A stretch of 64,000 nt of DNA. Origin: Anaerovorax odorimutans (lineage in GTDB: Bacteria > Bacillota > Clostridia > Peptostreptococcales > Anaerovoracaceae). The position numbers were made by a program, and so were the translations under genes. Below, piece by piece: positions 42,561 to 52,770 of the stretch; positions within the stretch are counted from its first letter, which is position 1, and the number at the start of each line of letters is the position of its first letter. The stretch is from positions 62,001 to 126,000 of the forward strand of contig NZ_JANFXK010000003.1 in assembly GCF_024459955.1 (NCBI RefSeq), read 5' to 3'. The notes beneath the pieces are model-generated. The model saw only the letters and a list, made by a program, of their open reading frames with translations, searched no databases and was not told the DNA's origin.

Positions 42561-44750
42561 CTACGGCTTTGCCCGGTAGACATCGGAAACTCCGGGAACG
42601 CTCCGCAGAGATCGGAGGACCTTTTCCATCTGATCCTTGCTGGATATGGAAAGGGTCAGTGTCACATTGATCGTTTCGTCCTTGCTGCTTTTGGCATTGA
42701 CGCCGTCGATGTGAACGTCCATGTCCTCACAGACCCTGGAAACCGCTGAAAATAAACCTTTTCTGTCCTGAGCGATAACGCTGACATCGGCCGTATAGAC
42801 CTGATCCAGCTTGTCCTTATCCCACTTGACATCAATAAAGCGGGCCTTTTCAGACTCAGGAAGGGAAGTGATGTTGGGACAGTCGGCCCGGTGTACGGAG
42901 ATTCCTCTGCCTTTGGTGATGAATCCTACGATATCGTCACCCGGCACAGGATTGCAGCACCTGGCAATGCGGATCATGAGATTGTCCACGCCCTCTACCG
43001 TTATCCCGGCGTTTTCCCGGCGTCTGCGCGCTTCCCGCTCCTTGCGTTCATCGGGTACTTTCTTTTCCAGTTCTTTCTTTTCCCGTTCCAGCTGTTCCTG
43101 TTTTTCATCGTTGTAATATTTGAACAGCAGAGTTCCCACCTTGCTCTGGAAGGCTCCGCCGTGGCTCAGCTGAGTATACAGCTCATCGCTGTTGTTCAGA
43201 TTCAGTTCTTTGATGGCCCGATTGATAAAGGCATTTTTTAATACTTCCTTGGGGTCATAGCCTTTTTTGCGGACGTATTTATCGATCAGGTCTTTTCCCT
43301 TATCAACGGCATCGGATTTGTTTTCCTTTTTCAGCCATTGGCGGATCTTATTTCTGGCCGTACTGCTTTTCGCGATCTTCAGCCAGTCGATGCTGGGTCC
43401 CGCCGCATTGGGGGACGTAACAATCTCGATGATGTTGCCGTTTTCAAGGGTGTGGTCTATGGTGACCATCTTACCGTTTACCTTAGCGCCCACGCATTTG
43501 CATCCAATATCGGAATGGATTTTGAACGCGAAGTCCAGCGGCGTAGATCCGGCCGGAAGTTCAATGACATCTCCCTGAGGGGTGAAAACGAATACCTGGC
43601 TGGCGAAAAGATCGACTTTCAGGGTCTCCATGAACTCCTTAGGATCGTTCATGTCCTTCTGCCACTCCAAAGTCTGGCGGAGCCAGGCCAGCTTCACTTC
43701 TTCCTTATCCTGGGTGATGCCCTCCTTGTACTTCCAGTGGGCCGCGATACCGTATTCCGCGATCTTGTGCATTTCGTAGGTACGAATCTGAATTTCAAAT
43801 GGATTGCCCGTGTCGCCGATGACCGTGGTGTGGAGGGACTGGTACATGTTGGGCTTGGGCATAGCGATATAGTCTTTAAAGCGGCCGGGGATCGGCGTCC
43901 ACAGAGTATGGACGATTCCCAGCACCGCATAACAGTCACGCACATTTTCCACGATGATGCGTACGGCCGTCAGATCGAAGATTTCATCCAGCTGTTTATG
44001 CTGATATTTCATCTTTTTGTAGATGCTGTAAAAATGCTTGGACCGGCCCATGATGTCATAGTGGATGCGAAGATCTTCCAGCGCTTCTTTAATCTCGTCG
44101 ATCACCTGTTTGATAGCTTCTTCCCGCTTCTCTTTTCTCTCGCTGACCTTTTCCACCAGGTTGTAATAGGCTTCCGGATCCAGATATTTGAGAGCAATGT
44201 CCTCCAGCTCGAACTTCATGGCGTAGATACCAAGACGGCTGGCCAGAGGCGCATAGATTTCCAGCGTCTCCTTGCACTTATCGATGATCTTGTTTTCGGT
44301 CATATAGTTGATCGTCCGCAGGTTGTGAAGACGGTCAGACAGTTTGATGATGAGAACACGAATATCCTTGGACATGGCCAGAAACATTTTGCGCAGGTTT
44401 TCCGCCTGCCGCTGTTCCTTGCTCTCAAATTTCAGGGAGCCCAGCTTGGTGACGCCGTCTACTAAAAGCGCCACCTCTTCCCCGAACTCCTCGGTCAGTT
44501 CTTCTTCCGTGTAAGAAGTATCTTCAACCACATCATGAAGCAGACCGGCGACAATGGTATCCTCGTCCATCCCCAGGTCAGCCAGTATTTCCGCTACGGC
44601 CAGGGGGTGGATCATATAGGGTTCGCCGGATTTTCTCAGCTGTCCTTCATGCATTTGTCTGGCCTTGTCGTAGGCCCGTCCGATTAAATCCAAGTCGTAC
44701 TTGGGATTATAACCGGAAATGGTTTCTAAAAATTCTTCTCTGCTCTTCAT
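42561..44750 (-). CDS. relA: Bifunctional (p)ppGpp synthetase/hydrolase RelA/SpoT (Rel)
   Basis: A 729-aa Rel. The N-terminal HD hydrolase shows H48 and the pair H72-D73 in LLHDVVEDT; the synthetase domain carries DRLHNLRTI and the GTP-binding [22 protein letters not shown] region. TGS (about 390-450, [21 protein letters not shown]), a helical/zinc-finger region with [10 protein letters not shown] and a C-terminal ACT domain follow. An intact HD site indicates both synthesis and hydrolysis of the alarmone. It starts 22 bases after secDF. Confidence 0.97.
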   Translation of the reverse strand: MKSREEFLETISGYNPKYDLDLIGRAYDKARQMHEGQLRKSGEPYMIHPLAVAEILADLGMDEDTIVAGLLHDVVEDTSYTEEELTEEFGEEVALLVDGVTKLGSLKFESKEQRQAENLRKMFLAMSKDIRVLIIKLSDRLHNLRTINYMTENKIIDKCKETLEIYAPLASRLGIYAMKFELEDIALKYLDPEAYYNLVEKVSERKEKREEAIKQVIDEIKEALEDLRIHYDIMGRSKHFYSIYKKMKYQHKQLDEIFDLTAVRIIVENVRDCYAVLGIVHTLWTPIPGRFKDYIAMPKPNMYQSLHTTVIGDTGNPFEIQIRTYEMHKIAEYGIAAHWKYKEGITQDKEEVKLAWLRQTLEWQKDMNDPKEFMETLKVDLFASQVFVFTPQGDVIELPAGSTPLDFAFKIHSDIGCKCVGAKVNGKMVTIDHTLENGNIIEIVTSPNAAGPSIDWLKIAKSSTARNKIRQWLKKENKSDAVDKGKDLIDKYVRKKGYDPKEVLKNAFINRAIKELNLNNSDELYTQLSHGGAFQSKVGTLLFKYYNDEKQEQLEREKKELEKKVPDERKEREARRRRENAGITVEGVDNLMIRIARCCNPVPGDDIVGFITKGRGISVHRADCPNITSLPESEKARFIDVKWDKDKLDQVYTADVSVIAQDRKGLFSAVSRVCEDMDVHIDGVNAKSSKDETINVTLTLSISSKDQMEKVLRSLRSVPGVSDVYRAKP

Positions 44751-44772
44751 TTACTGTACATTTTCCTCATTC

Positions 44773-47013
44773 TTATTTTTCATTTTTGTCTTTTTTTCTC
44801 TGTGCTTTTTTCTTTTTTACATCTCTCAGGTACTTGCTCCCTCTGCCTCTCGTAGAAAACTCATAGTACAGTGGACTGCAGATGGTGATCGAGGAGCAGG
44901 CTCCCGCCAGTACGCCGACCATCAGCGGCAGCGTAAATTCGCGGATCGCGGAGCCGGTCATGACAAAGAGCGGGATCATAACCACCAGGGTCGTGAAGGA
45001 AGTCATCAGCGACCGGCCCAGAGTCTGGGTGATACTCTTGTCGATCAGCTCTTCCGTTCCGCCTCTGCGGGAATATTTCATATTCTCACGTATACGGTCG
45101 AATACAACGATAGTGTCGTTGATCGAATACCCGACTACAGTAAGTATACCCGCTATGAACGGATTGTTAACCTGTACATTGAAGATCGCATAAAAAGCGA
45201 TGAGAATCAGTACGTCGTTAAGTACGCCCAAAAGCGCCGCCCCGCCGAATTTCCATTCGGAGAAACGTAGCCGAATATAGATCAGCATAAACAGGGCCGA
45301 CAGAAGAATGGCCTTGATGGCGTTGTTCCTCAGCTCCTTACCCACGGAAGGACCGAACAGTTCCTGAGCGACCACGTCGCTGTCTTCAAAACCGAAGTCC
45401 CCTTTCAGTGTATTGATAACCTCCGCCCGCTGATCTGCGTCCAGGGCCTCCATAGTACGAATCACCACTTCTTCATTGCCTTCACCGGAATAAATGATCT
45501 CGGGATCCAGCTTATGCTTTTTCAGCGATTTTTCCACATCCGACACGGGTACCTGCTTGCCCATATCTACCTGAATCATGGTACCGCCGGTAAAGTCGAT
45601 CCCGTAGTTGAGTCCGCCGCGGACCAGTCCGAAACCCAGGCCGATCAGCATGATCGCAACCGTTATGATGTAGAAAATCTTTCTGTGTCTGATAAAATGA
45701 ATGTCCCGTTTAATCTGGAAAGTAGCCGTATTGTCCTTTTTAATTCCGAAAAAGCCTTTTCTGGTAAACCGTTTGCTTTCGGAAAGGATGCTCAGGTACA
45801 GCTGCGTGATGAGCACCGCTGTAACGAGGCTGGCCAGAATACCGATCATCAGGGTCCAGGCGAAACCTTTTACGGAGCTGGTTCCTACCTGATACAGAAT
45901 GATGGCGGCGATAAAGGTCGTCACCTGTGAGTCGATAACCGTACTCATGGCCCGTTTAAACCCGGACTGCACGGCAACCCGTATGGTCTTGCCGCCGATA
46001 ATTTCTTCCCGGATTCGGGAGAAAATGACGACGTTGGCGTCCACCGCCATACCGACGGACAGAATAATACCTGCGATTCCCGGCAGAGTCAGAACGCTGC
46101 CCATGAGCGCCATAGCGTTGAGTATGATTACCACGTACAGCAGCAGGGCAATATCCGCCGTCAGGCCCATCAGGCGATAGCCTACAAGCATAATGATAAA
46201 GATCAGAGCCAAACCGATCAATCCGGCCAGAACACTCTGCTCCAGGGCGTTAAAGCCGATCTTGGCCGTCTGTACGGAGGAGGTAACCTCCTTCAGTTCG
46301 GTAGGCAGCGCGCCGCCACGAATGAGGGCCGCCAGCTCTTTAGCCTGATCCTGCGTAAAGCCTCCTGTGATCTCGCATTTTCCTCCGGGGATCGGACCAT
46401 CCTTAACACCCGGATGGGATATGATCTGGTTATCCAGAAGAATCATTATCTCATTGGCTTGTATCCCGTCAATGGCAGGGGTGACCGTTTGACCGTACGC
46501 TTTCGCGGTCGCTTCTTCAAACTTCTTTGCTCCGGTGCTGTCAAACTCCAGGTTGACAGCATAGCCTCCGTCCTCCGCTGTGCCGGTGGTAGCCGTCTTG
46601 ACATTGCTTCCGTCCAGAACGACTGAGCCGTCTGCCAGCGCGAACTGGAGCTGAGCGGTCTTACCGATCTGGTTGATGGCCTCTTCGGCATCATCGGCCC
46701 CCGGAAGCTCCACACGAATGCGGTCGCTGCCTTCTATGGTTACAGTCGGCTCCGCCAGACCCATTTCATTGACACGCTTTTCGATAACCGCCTGTGTCTG
46801 AGTCATGACCTCCTTCAGCTCTTCATCCGACATTTTTTCCGTGTCCTGCGCTTCCATGACTACGTACACGCCGCCTTTGATGTCCAGCCCCAGCTTGATC
46901 TTATTGATTGTCGGATCCATTACGGACCCCAGTCCAAAGAGAGTCACATACCATCCGAACGCAATCAACAGTATGACCAAAACTGCGACAACCCTTTTAA
47001 GCTTGTAATTCAT
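44773..47013 (-). CDS. secDF: Fused protein translocase subunit SecDF
   Basis: ATG 47013 has GGAGG five bases before it; the frame to GTG 47025 includes the ribosome site and is rejected. The 746-aa protein is SecD (about 1-420, with LGLDIKGGVYVVMEA, a large P1 domain, and the AVDANVVIFSRIREE motif) fused to SecF (about 430-746, with YGIDFTGGTMIQVDMG and YSINDTIVVFDRIREN), 12 membrane segments in total. It uses proton or sodium flow to pull secreted proteins outward. It has its own candidate promoter and continues into relA and dtd. Confidence 0.96.
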   Translation of the reverse strand: MNYKLKRVVAVLVILLIAFGWYVTLFGLGSVMDPTINKIKLGLDIKGGVYVVMEAQDTEKMSDEELKEVMTQTQAVIEKRVNEMGLAEPTVTIEGSDRIRVELPGADDAEEAINQIGKTAQLQFALADGSVVLDGSNVKTATTGTAEDGGYAVNLEFDSTGAKKFEEATAKAYGQTVTPAIDGIQANEIMILLDNQIISHPGVKDGPIPGGKCEITGGFTQDQAKELAALIRGGALPTELKEVTSSVQTAKIGFNALEQSVLAGLIGLALIFIIMLVGYRLMGLTADIALLLYVVIILNAMALMGSVLTLPGIAGIILSVGMAVDANVVIFSRIREEIIGGKTIRVAVQSGFKRAMSTVIDSQVTTFIAAIILYQVGTSSVKGFAWTLMIGILASLVTAVLITQLYLSILSESKRFTRKGFFGIKKDNTATFQIKRDIHFIRHRKIFYIITVAIMLIGLGFGLVRGGLNYGIDFTGGTMIQVDMGKQVPVSDVEKSLKKHKLDPEIIYSGEGNEEVVIRTMEALDADQRAEVINTLKGDFGFEDSDVVAQELFGPSVGKELRNNAIKAILLSALFMLIYIRLRFSEWKFGGAALLGVLNDVLILIAFYAIFNVQVNNPFIAGILTVVGYSINDTIVVFDRIRENMKYSRRGGTEELIDKSITQTLGRSLMTSFTTLVVMIPLFVMTGSAIREFTLPLMVGVLAGACSSITICSPLYYEFSTRGRGSKYLRDVKKKKAQRKKDKNEK

Positions 47014-47087
47014 TTTGTCCTCCACTCTTATCTTATGTATAAATTCTATATGGCAACATCTGTGCCATTTTAAACTACAGTCATAAT

Positions 47088-47116
47088 ATTTTACTACTTT
47101 TTTACTGTTTTAACAA
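47088..47116 (-). promoter_or_regulatory. Candidate sigma-A promoter of secDF
   Basis: Minus strand TTGTTA (47111-47116), 17-bp spacer, TAAAAT (47088-47093), about 75 bases before the ATG. The region is very AT-rich, so a chance match is possible. Confidence 0.5.
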
Positions 47117-47145
47117 GGGGGACCATTGATTTTTCTGCTTTCTCG

Positions 47146-47511
47146 CTACTTTTTCATGTTTGCGCCAAGAATTCCTCCCACCGCGCCGACGGCCAGCGGT
47201 ATCAGATATACGGGAGTGAGCATCGAAATTTTGATAAATGTCGTAAAGCAGGCGCTGACAATGAGCAGTATGAGCAGGAGAAGAATGGCCGCAAAAAGCA
47301 GTCCCGTCAGCAGTCCGGCCCTTTGAAAAAAGCTCCCCATATACAGACCGATAAACAAACATACCAGACTCATGGCCGCCAGCAGATAAAAGAAACTCCA
47401 GCTCTCCGGAAACGGAGTAAACTTTAGAATCAACGCCCCCAGCAGTGTGAAAAGACCGAATGCGATCAGGCTGACCAGATACCCTTTACAGATCCTCGTG
47501 ATTTTATCCAT
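47146..47511 (-). CDS. TIGR04086-type membrane protein
   Basis: ATG 47511, ten bases after GGGAGG, gives 121 aa with four hydrophobic segments (GYLVSLIAFGLFTLLGALIL, FFYLLAAMSLVCLFIGLYMG, a leucine-rich third, and a glycine-rich fourth ending ILGANMKK). Clostridia typically carry this protein family next to yajC or secDF, which is where it is found here. Function is unknown; a link to secretion is only suggested by position. The frame upstream to 47619 crosses a terminator and is rejected. Confidence 0.8.
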   Translation of the reverse strand: MDKITRICKGYLVSLIAFGLFTLLGALILKFTPFPESWSFFYLLAAMSLVCLFIGLYMGSFFQRAGLLTGLLFAAILLLLILLIVSACFTTFIKISMLTPVYLIPLAVGAVGGILGANMKK

Positions 47512-47607
47512 AGATTTTGTACCTCCCTTTTGCTTGTAATCAGTATATTTCGCAATGCGGGAAATAAGAACCTGTGTCCGCCGATTTACAATCTCGCTCA
47601 GAGTACG

Positions 47608-47648
47608 AAAAAGACGCATCGAAAACCTTCAGCTTTCTGATGCGTCTT
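47608..47648 (-). terminator. Intrinsic terminator after yajC
   Basis: Minus strand AAGACGCATC (47639-47648) pairs perfectly with GATGCGTCTT (47611-47620), loop 18 bases, then TTT. It lies 24 bases after the yajC stop and separates it from the TIGR04086 gene. Confidence 0.75.
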
Positions 47649-47672
47649 GATTCCTTATTATAAAAGGCCGGC

Positions 47673-48140
47673 CTATTTTTCTTCCTCAGCTGCCGCTTCT
47701 TCAGCGGGTTCCTGCTCCGGTGCCGCTTCTTCAGCAGTTTCCGGTTCTTCTGCCTTTTCTTCCTCAGCTGCTTTTTTCTTAAGTCTTCTCGGCATTGCCT
47801 TCTTTGGAGCTTCTTCCTCTTCGGTTTCTTCCTCTGAGGATACGCTTACTTTCTTAGTCGGTTTCGCATTTGCGTTTTCAACCACTTTGGAAATCGACCA
47901 TCTCATTACTTCGAATTTTACTTTATCAGCTCCAACCTGAATCACAAGGGACTCTTCTTTCGTCTTTACGACTTTGCCGCAGATTCCGCCAATCGTGATG
48001 ATTTCATCGCCAACACGAACATTGCTCCTCATCTGATTTACCTGCTTTTCCCTCTTCTTCTGAGGTCTGATCAGCAGGAAGTACATTACTACTAAGAGCA
48101 GAACTAAAGGCAGTAACGTTGCTAACATGTTCCCATTCAT
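47673..48140 (-). CDS. yajC: Preprotein translocase accessory subunit YajC with acidic tail
   Basis: A 155-aa protein. The first 85 residues are YajC: one membrane segment (LLPLVLLLVVMYFLLI), RPQKKREKQVNQMRSNVRVGDEIITIGGICGKVV and a small beta domain. The remaining 65 residues are a low-complexity tail of alanine, glutamate and lysine/arginine (KKAMPRRLKKKAAEEEKAEE type) not found in the short Gram-negative form. YajC binds SecDF. A single-pass N-terminus and AGGAGG-type site support the start at 48140. Confidence 0.93.
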   Translation of the reverse strand: MNGNMLATLLPLVLLLVVMYFLLIRPQKKREKQVNQMRSNVRVGDEIITIGGICGKVVKTKEESLVIQVGADKVKFEVMRWSISKVVENANAKPTKKVSVSSEEETEEEEAPKKAMPRRLKKKAAEEEKAEEPETAEEAAPEQEPAEEAAAEEEK

Positions 48141-48188
48141 AAAAATAAAGCCTCCTTAAAATATTACTTTATACAATTCTAATTCAAA

Positions 48189-48275
48189 TGGTGCCGGCGA
48201 TGGGGGTCGAACCCATACGGTGTTGCCACCACGGGATTTTGAGTCCCGCACGTCTGCCAATTCCATCACGCCGGC
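48189..48275 (-). tRNA. tRNA-Leu (anticodon CAA)
   Basis: Acceptor GCCGGCG pairs with CGCCGGC, discriminator A and an encoded CCA. The anticodon arm CGGGA-CTCAAAA-TCCCG gives CAA, reading UUG. A long variable arm (GGTGGCAACACC) marks a class II tRNA, and the T arm is TGGGTTCGACCCCCA-like with one mispair at its end. It has its own promoter at 48287-48315. Confidence 0.97.
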
Positions 48276-48286
48276 GCAATGAAATT

Positions 48287-48315
48287 ATTATATCATAGCT
48301 TATGGGTTTAGACAA
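48287..48315 (-). promoter_or_regulatory. Promoter of tRNA-Leu(CAA)
   Basis: Minus strand TTGTCT (48310-48315), 17-bp spacer, perfect TATAAT (48287-48292), 12 bases before the mature 5' end. yajC may be read from the same start. Confidence 0.8.
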
Positions 48316-48344
48316 GATTTTTACCTGAAAAACTCGGTATATTT

Positions 48345-51300
48345 TTAAGCGTCGATGATTTCCAGATCCTCCGCTTTGATGTCCGTCATGTATTTTTTAC
48401 TCAGCAGACTGTACATGACCGGAATCACGATCAGAGTCATCAGCGTGGCGTAGATCAGGCCGCCGATGCAGACAATGGCCACGGGCTGCATCATCTCCGC
48501 GCCGTTGCCCATACCGATCGCCAGCGGCAAAAGCCCCAGAATCGTCGTTATGGCTGTCATCAGAACCGGCCGCATTCTCACAGCTCCCGCCTCCACAATG
48601 GCATCATGACGGTCCATACCGTCTTCCAGCCGGAACCGGTTGATGCAGTCCACCAGTACGATGGCATTATTTACAATGACGCCCATCAGCATGACAAATC
48701 CCAGCAGGGCCACTACGCTGACGTCCTGCCCGGTCAGCAGCAATCCCAGCATACCGCCGGTGAAGGCCAGGGGCACGGTGAACATAACGATGAACGGTGA
48801 ACGCAGAGACTGGAACTGAGCTACCATGACCAGATACACCATCAGCATGCCCAGCACCAGCATGAGTATCATCTGCTTCATGGCATCCATGATCGTTTCA
48901 TTCTCGCCTTCAAATTCCACTTTCACATCCGACGGAAGGTCCATCTTCTCCACCGCTTTCTTGACGTCGCTGGTCACATGGGTGATATTATAGCCATCCA
49001 CCAGCTCTCCGCTGACGCTCAGTACCCTCTTTTGCGCTTCATGATCAATGACGCTCAAAGTCTCTTCGTCGGAAATATCGGCGATGGTAGACAGGCTGAC
49101 TTTCGTATCGCTGCCATCGGCTTTCTTGCCCGTGATTTTCAGATCTTCCAGGTCCTTTTTCGACATGGACTCAGTGTCCCTGCTGGAGATCATCACATCG
49201 GTGCCCTCGCCGCTCTGAACCAGGGTGGTGGCCGCCTTGTCTTTGGACAGCTGCTCCGAAATGCTGGCGAATACCTGGGCTACCGTCAGGCCGTAGGACA
49301 TGGCTTTGTTCTTGTGAATATTGATCTGCAGCTTGGGCGCACTGTCCGCTTTGGTATCGGTCACTTCCTTCAGGCCTTTGACCTGGCCCAGCCGCTTTTC
49401 TATGGAGATGGCGGATGATCTCAGTTTATCCAGATCGTCGCAGTACACCTTCATCTGTACGCCCGAACCGCCCATCATGCTCATCATGTCCGTATCTCCC
49501 TGAGCCGTGATCTCACAATCATAGTCCTTGCCCATGGCTTCGATCTTTTTGGACAGATCCTTGGCCTGATCCAGTTTGTCTTCATCCAGGATCACATACA
49601 TCATAGACTGGGTTACATCCTTTTCTCCCATGGACATGCCCATGGCCCCGCTCGCATCGCTGGAAAGCATGGCCCCCACCGTCTCCACATAATCCATCTT
49701 CATGATTTTTTTCGAAACCGCGTCTGTAACCTCGGCCGTATCCTCAAGGTCGCTGTCATCCGGCATCTGTATGGTTACCGACATCTGCTGGCTTGCCATA
49801 GCCGGCATATAGGAAAATCCTTTGCTCAGGGCCAGACCGGTGGAGCCGAACAGCAGCACAACGGCGATGATCAGCACCCACTTTCTGTGAGCCAGAGCAA
49901 ACTCCACGGCGTTTTTGTAGCGGTGGATAATGGGGCTTTCCTGGCTGAGGGCCGTCTTTTTCGCCTCCCGCTTGAGCAGGCCCCTGGCCATGGCCGGAAC
50001 CAGCGTCAGAGCGATAAACAGGCTGGCCAGCAGCGCGTAGGTGACGGTCAGCGCCATATCGGTAAAGATCTGGCGGGTCATTCCCTCTACGAATACAATC
50101 GGCACGAATACGCAGATCGTGGTCAGGGTGGAAGCCGTAATGGCCCCCGTTACCTGGGCGGCTCCCGATATGGCCGCTCTGGTATGGCTGTAGCCCATGG
50201 CGCGCAGCCGGTAGATGTTTTCGATTACGACAATGGAGTTATCTACCAGCATCCCGACCCCTACCGCAAGTCCCGCCAGAGAGATCACGTTGAGGGTGAC
50301 CCCTGAGAAATACATCAGCGCAATGGCAAAGGTCACACTGATGGGGATGCTGATGGCCGTGATAATCGTCGGCCGGATATCCCGCAGGAACAGCAGCAGA
50401 ATCAGGATTGCCAGAATCGCACCCAAAAGCAGATTCTGCAGTACCGAATTGATGACCATATGGATGTATTCGCCCTGGTCGGACAAATTGGTAAAGGTCA
50501 GTCCATCGTATTTGTCGGAAAGCTTTTCGAAATTCTCCGTAACCCGGTCCGCCACATCCGCGGTCGCATAGCCGGACTGCTTGGTAAAGGTCAGAAGCAC
50601 TCCGTTTTCGCCGTTGATCTTGGCATAAGTTTCCGCGGCATTATTGGCATTGGTCACATCTGCGATATCGGAAAGTTTGACCGGGTCCACACCGTCGATG
50701 TCCATATCCAGGATTACCAGATCCTGCAGTTCTGAGATGCTCTTGATTTTGTTGCCCACGCTGACCAGAACTTCGCTTTTTCCGTCGCTGACATAGCCGG
50801 CCGGCATGGAGAAGTTCTGGGCATCGAGGATGGAGGATACGTTACTCATGGTCAGTATGCCGGTCAGATTGGCGCTGTTGAGAGCCGCCTCCTCCGAGGA
50901 CTGGATCTGCGCCAGCGATGCCTGCAGCTGTGCTACCGTAGCCTGCAAGGTACTGCTTCCGGCAGTCAGTTCGGACATATTGTTACCCAGGGTATCGGAA
51001 ATCGTGGCCTGCTGTACATTGAGTTTGGACAGCCCATCCTCCACCGCCTTGATCTGGGCGTCGATCTCTTTGGTGGACGGCAGTTTATTGATGTCCATAC
51101 CGTAATTCTTAAGGGTCTTGCCCATGGATTCCAGGGTAGCCGCGGTCTGGGCGTAAATGGGATTTTTCATGCATTCTTCTTTAACTCGCTCGTCAGACCA
51201 GGAAGGGTTCTGGGCTTTTACCGCTTTTTCGATTTCCTGCTGAGCCGCTTTGAGAAGCTCCACCTGAACGATGGCCGCTTTCGCCTGCTCCAGCTGCTCG

Positions 51301-52070
51301 ATCCCTTCTTTCATCTGAACCCTGGCCGCTTCCATCTGCTGGGCGGCCTGCTGCTGCCCTTTGGACACCTCTTTTTTGCCCGATTCGATCTTGTCCTGGC
51401 CTCCCTTGGCCGAATTGATGCCACTGTTCAGCTTCCCCTTGGCGTCGGAAAACTGTTTCAGAATGGCATTGCTGGTCTTTTTGTTGATTTTATCAATTTT
51501 ATCCTGAGAAAGAACCACCTGGATATCTTCGCTGATCAGACCGGTGGCATTGACGCTGGCCACCCCTTCGATCCCTTCAAGGGGCGTCAGCAGGTTTTCC
51601 TCCACAAAGGCCGATGTCTCGGAAGTACTCTTGTCCTTCAAGCTGACCGCGGCAACATTGACCGGCATCATGTCCGGATTGATCTTCATTACCACAGGCG
51701 TGCCCACGGTTTCATCCCACTGGCCGGATATCATGTCGATTTTCTCATGTATATCTACGGAAATCGCATCCATATTGACATCGTCGGAAAACTCCAGCGC
51801 AATCATGGAAAAGCTTTCATTGGATTGAGAGGTGAGCGTTTTTATATGGTTAAGAGTGGCCAGCTGCTGTTCCATGGGTTTGGTAAGTTCCGTCTCCACT
51901 TCTTCCGGGCTGGCACCCGGGTAGGTTGTCATAACGATAGCATAGGGCATATTGATGCTGGGAAACAGATCCGGAGTCATTTTGCTAAAGGACACGATCC
52001 CAAAGACAATAATCAATATGACCGCGACCAGCACGGTAAAGGGTTTTTTTACACTGAATTTTGCTAACAT
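48345..52070 (-). CDS. RND-family efflux permease (HAE1/SwrC-like) with coiled-coil insertion
   Basis: A 1241-aa RND permease: N-terminal membrane segment, 11 further segments in two sets, and the relay motif GVGMLVDNSIVVIENI. Gram-positive relatives such as SwrC export lipopeptides or lipids without an outer-membrane partner. This one is about 180-200 residues longer than usual because of a helical, Gln/Ala/Lys-rich insert at about residues 195-405 in the first extracytoplasmic loop. No membrane-fusion protein gene is adjacent. The ATG overlaps the end of the tetR gene by 7 bases, so pump and repressor are coupled. Substrate is unknown; drugs, bile acids or lipopeptides are possible. Confidence 0.92.
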   Translation of the reverse strand: MLAKFSVKKPFTVLVAVILIIVFGIVSFSKMTPDLFPSINMPYAIVMTTYPGASPEEVETELTKPMEQQLATLNHIKTLTSQSNESFSMIALEFSDDVNMDAISVDIHEKIDMISGQWDETVGTPVVMKINPDMMPVNVAAVSLKDKSTSETSAFVEENLLTPLEGIEGVASVNATGLISEDIQVVLSQDKIDKINKKTSNAILKQFSDAKGKLNSGINSAKGGQDKIESGKKEVSKGQQQAAQQMEAARVQMKEGIEQLEQAKAAIVQVELLKAAQQEIEKAVKAQNPSWSDERVKEECMKNPIYAQTAATLESMGKTLKNYGMDINKLPSTKEIDAQIKAVEDGLSKLNVQQATISDTLGNNMSELTAGSSTLQATVAQLQASLAQIQSSEEAALNSANLTGILTMSNVSSILDAQNFSMPAGYVSDGKSEVLVSVGNKIKSISELQDLVILDMDIDGVDPVKLSDIADVTNANNAAETYAKINGENGVLLTFTKQSGYATADVADRVTENFEKLSDKYDGLTFTNLSDQGEYIHMVINSVLQNLLLGAILAILILLLFLRDIRPTIITAISIPISVTFAIALMYFSGVTLNVISLAGLAVGVGMLVDNSIVVIENIYRLRAMGYSHTRAAISGAAQVTGAITASTLTTICVFVPIVFVEGMTRQIFTDMALTVTYALLASLFIALTLVPAMARGLLKREAKKTALSQESPIIHRYKNAVEFALAHRKWVLIIAVVLLFGSTGLALSKGFSYMPAMASQQMSVTIQMPDDSDLEDTAEVTDAVSKKIMKMDYVETVGAMLSSDASGAMGMSMGEKDVTQSMMYVILDEDKLDQAKDLSKKIEAMGKDYDCEITAQGDTDMMSMMGGSGVQMKVYCDDLDKLRSSAISIEKRLGQVKGLKEVTDTKADSAPKLQINIHKNKAMSYGLTVAQVFASISEQLSKDKAATTLVQSGEGTDVMISSRDTESMSKKDLEDLKITGKKADGSDTKVSLSTIADISDEETLSVIDHEAQKRVLSVSGELVDGYNITHVTSDVKKAVEKMDLPSDVKVEFEGENETIMDAMKQMILMLVLGMLMVYLVMVAQFQSLRSPFIVMFTVPLAFTGGMLGLLLTGQDVSVVALLGFVMLMGVIVNNAIVLVDCINRFRLEDGMDRHDAIVEAGAVRMRPVLMTAITTILGLLPLAIGMGNGAEMMQPVAIVCIGGLIYATLMTLIVIPVMYSLLSKKYMTDIKAEDLEIIDA

Positions 52071-52693
52071 ATGGCTCCTCCCTTTCTGTCCCTTTTGCTT
52101 TCTTTTATAACGCCGTATTTGAGCATATTCAACATCTTATCCAGTCGTTCTTCCGCCCTTTCGAGCGATTCGCCCCCTGCGAAATACCGCTGAAGGGCAT
52201 ATACGGAACTGCAGATAAGCAGCCAGGTAAGGCTCGTCATCTCCTGCTCGGAATAGCTGTTCAGATCATCCAAATCGCACAGATATTCAAAATGTTTTTT
52301 CTCTGCGCAGAGCTCAAAGTTATCCAGAAACTCATTCACATCATCGGGTTTGGCATTGGATACGATCTGCTTGATAAAAGCTTCCCTGCTGGTGCCCTTT
52401 ACTCTGGCCAGCAGGCTGAAAATTCTTTTACAGAGCGAAAATATGTCATAACGCTGCTTTTCTTTGCTGAGCTCTGTGGTAAACTCGTCTTTAATCTGAT
52501 CGATCAGATATTTATAAATATCCTCTTTATCTTTAAAGTAATAATAAAATCCGCTTCGCGAAACTCCTGCGTTCTGAGCGATCTTGAAGATCGAAACCTT
52601 TTCGTAAGGCAGCGCGGAAAATTCGTCGATGGCGGATTCCAGTAAAACTTTTTTCTTTTGCTCTTCTAAATGAAAAAAGGCCTCTGTCGGCAT
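52064..52693 (-). CDS. TetR/AcrR family transcriptional repressor
   Basis: ATG 52693, six bases after AAGGAG, gives 209 aa; the frame to 52777 crosses the promoter and is rejected. The N-terminal helix-turn-helix is clear: KVSIFKIAQNAGVSRSGFYYYFKDKEDIYKYL (recognition helix around VSRSGFYYYF). The C-terminal ligand domain is unrecognised. Two palindromes flank and fill its own promoter, so it should repress itself and the RND pump that follows in the same transcript. Confidence 0.93.
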   Translation of the reverse strand: MPTEAFFHLEEQKKKVLLESAIDEFSALPYEKVSIFKIAQNAGVSRSGFYYYFKDKEDIYKYLIDQIKDEFTTELSKEKQRYDIFSLCKRIFSLLARVKGTSREAFIKQIVSNAKPDDVNEFLDNFELCAEKKHFEYLCDLDDLNSYSEQEMTSLTWLLICSSVYALQRYFAGGESLERAEERLDKMLNMLKYGVIKESKRDRKGGAIC

Positions 52694-52719
52694 TATTATC
52701 TCCTTACTTTCTACAAAAA

Positions 52720-52770
52720 TTGACACTGTGTCAACACAACATAGATAGATTGTACTTGACACAGTGTCGA
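52720..52770. promoter_or_regulatory. Pair of TetR-type operators (TTGACACWGTGTCRA)
   Basis: TTGACACTGTGTCAA at 52720-52734 is a perfect palindrome. TTGACACAGTGTCGA at 52756-52770 is the same site with one outer mismatch. The centres are 36 bp apart. The second fills the -35/-10 spacer of the promoter, and the first lies just downstream of the start, so binding would block RNA polymerase. Confidence 0.85.
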
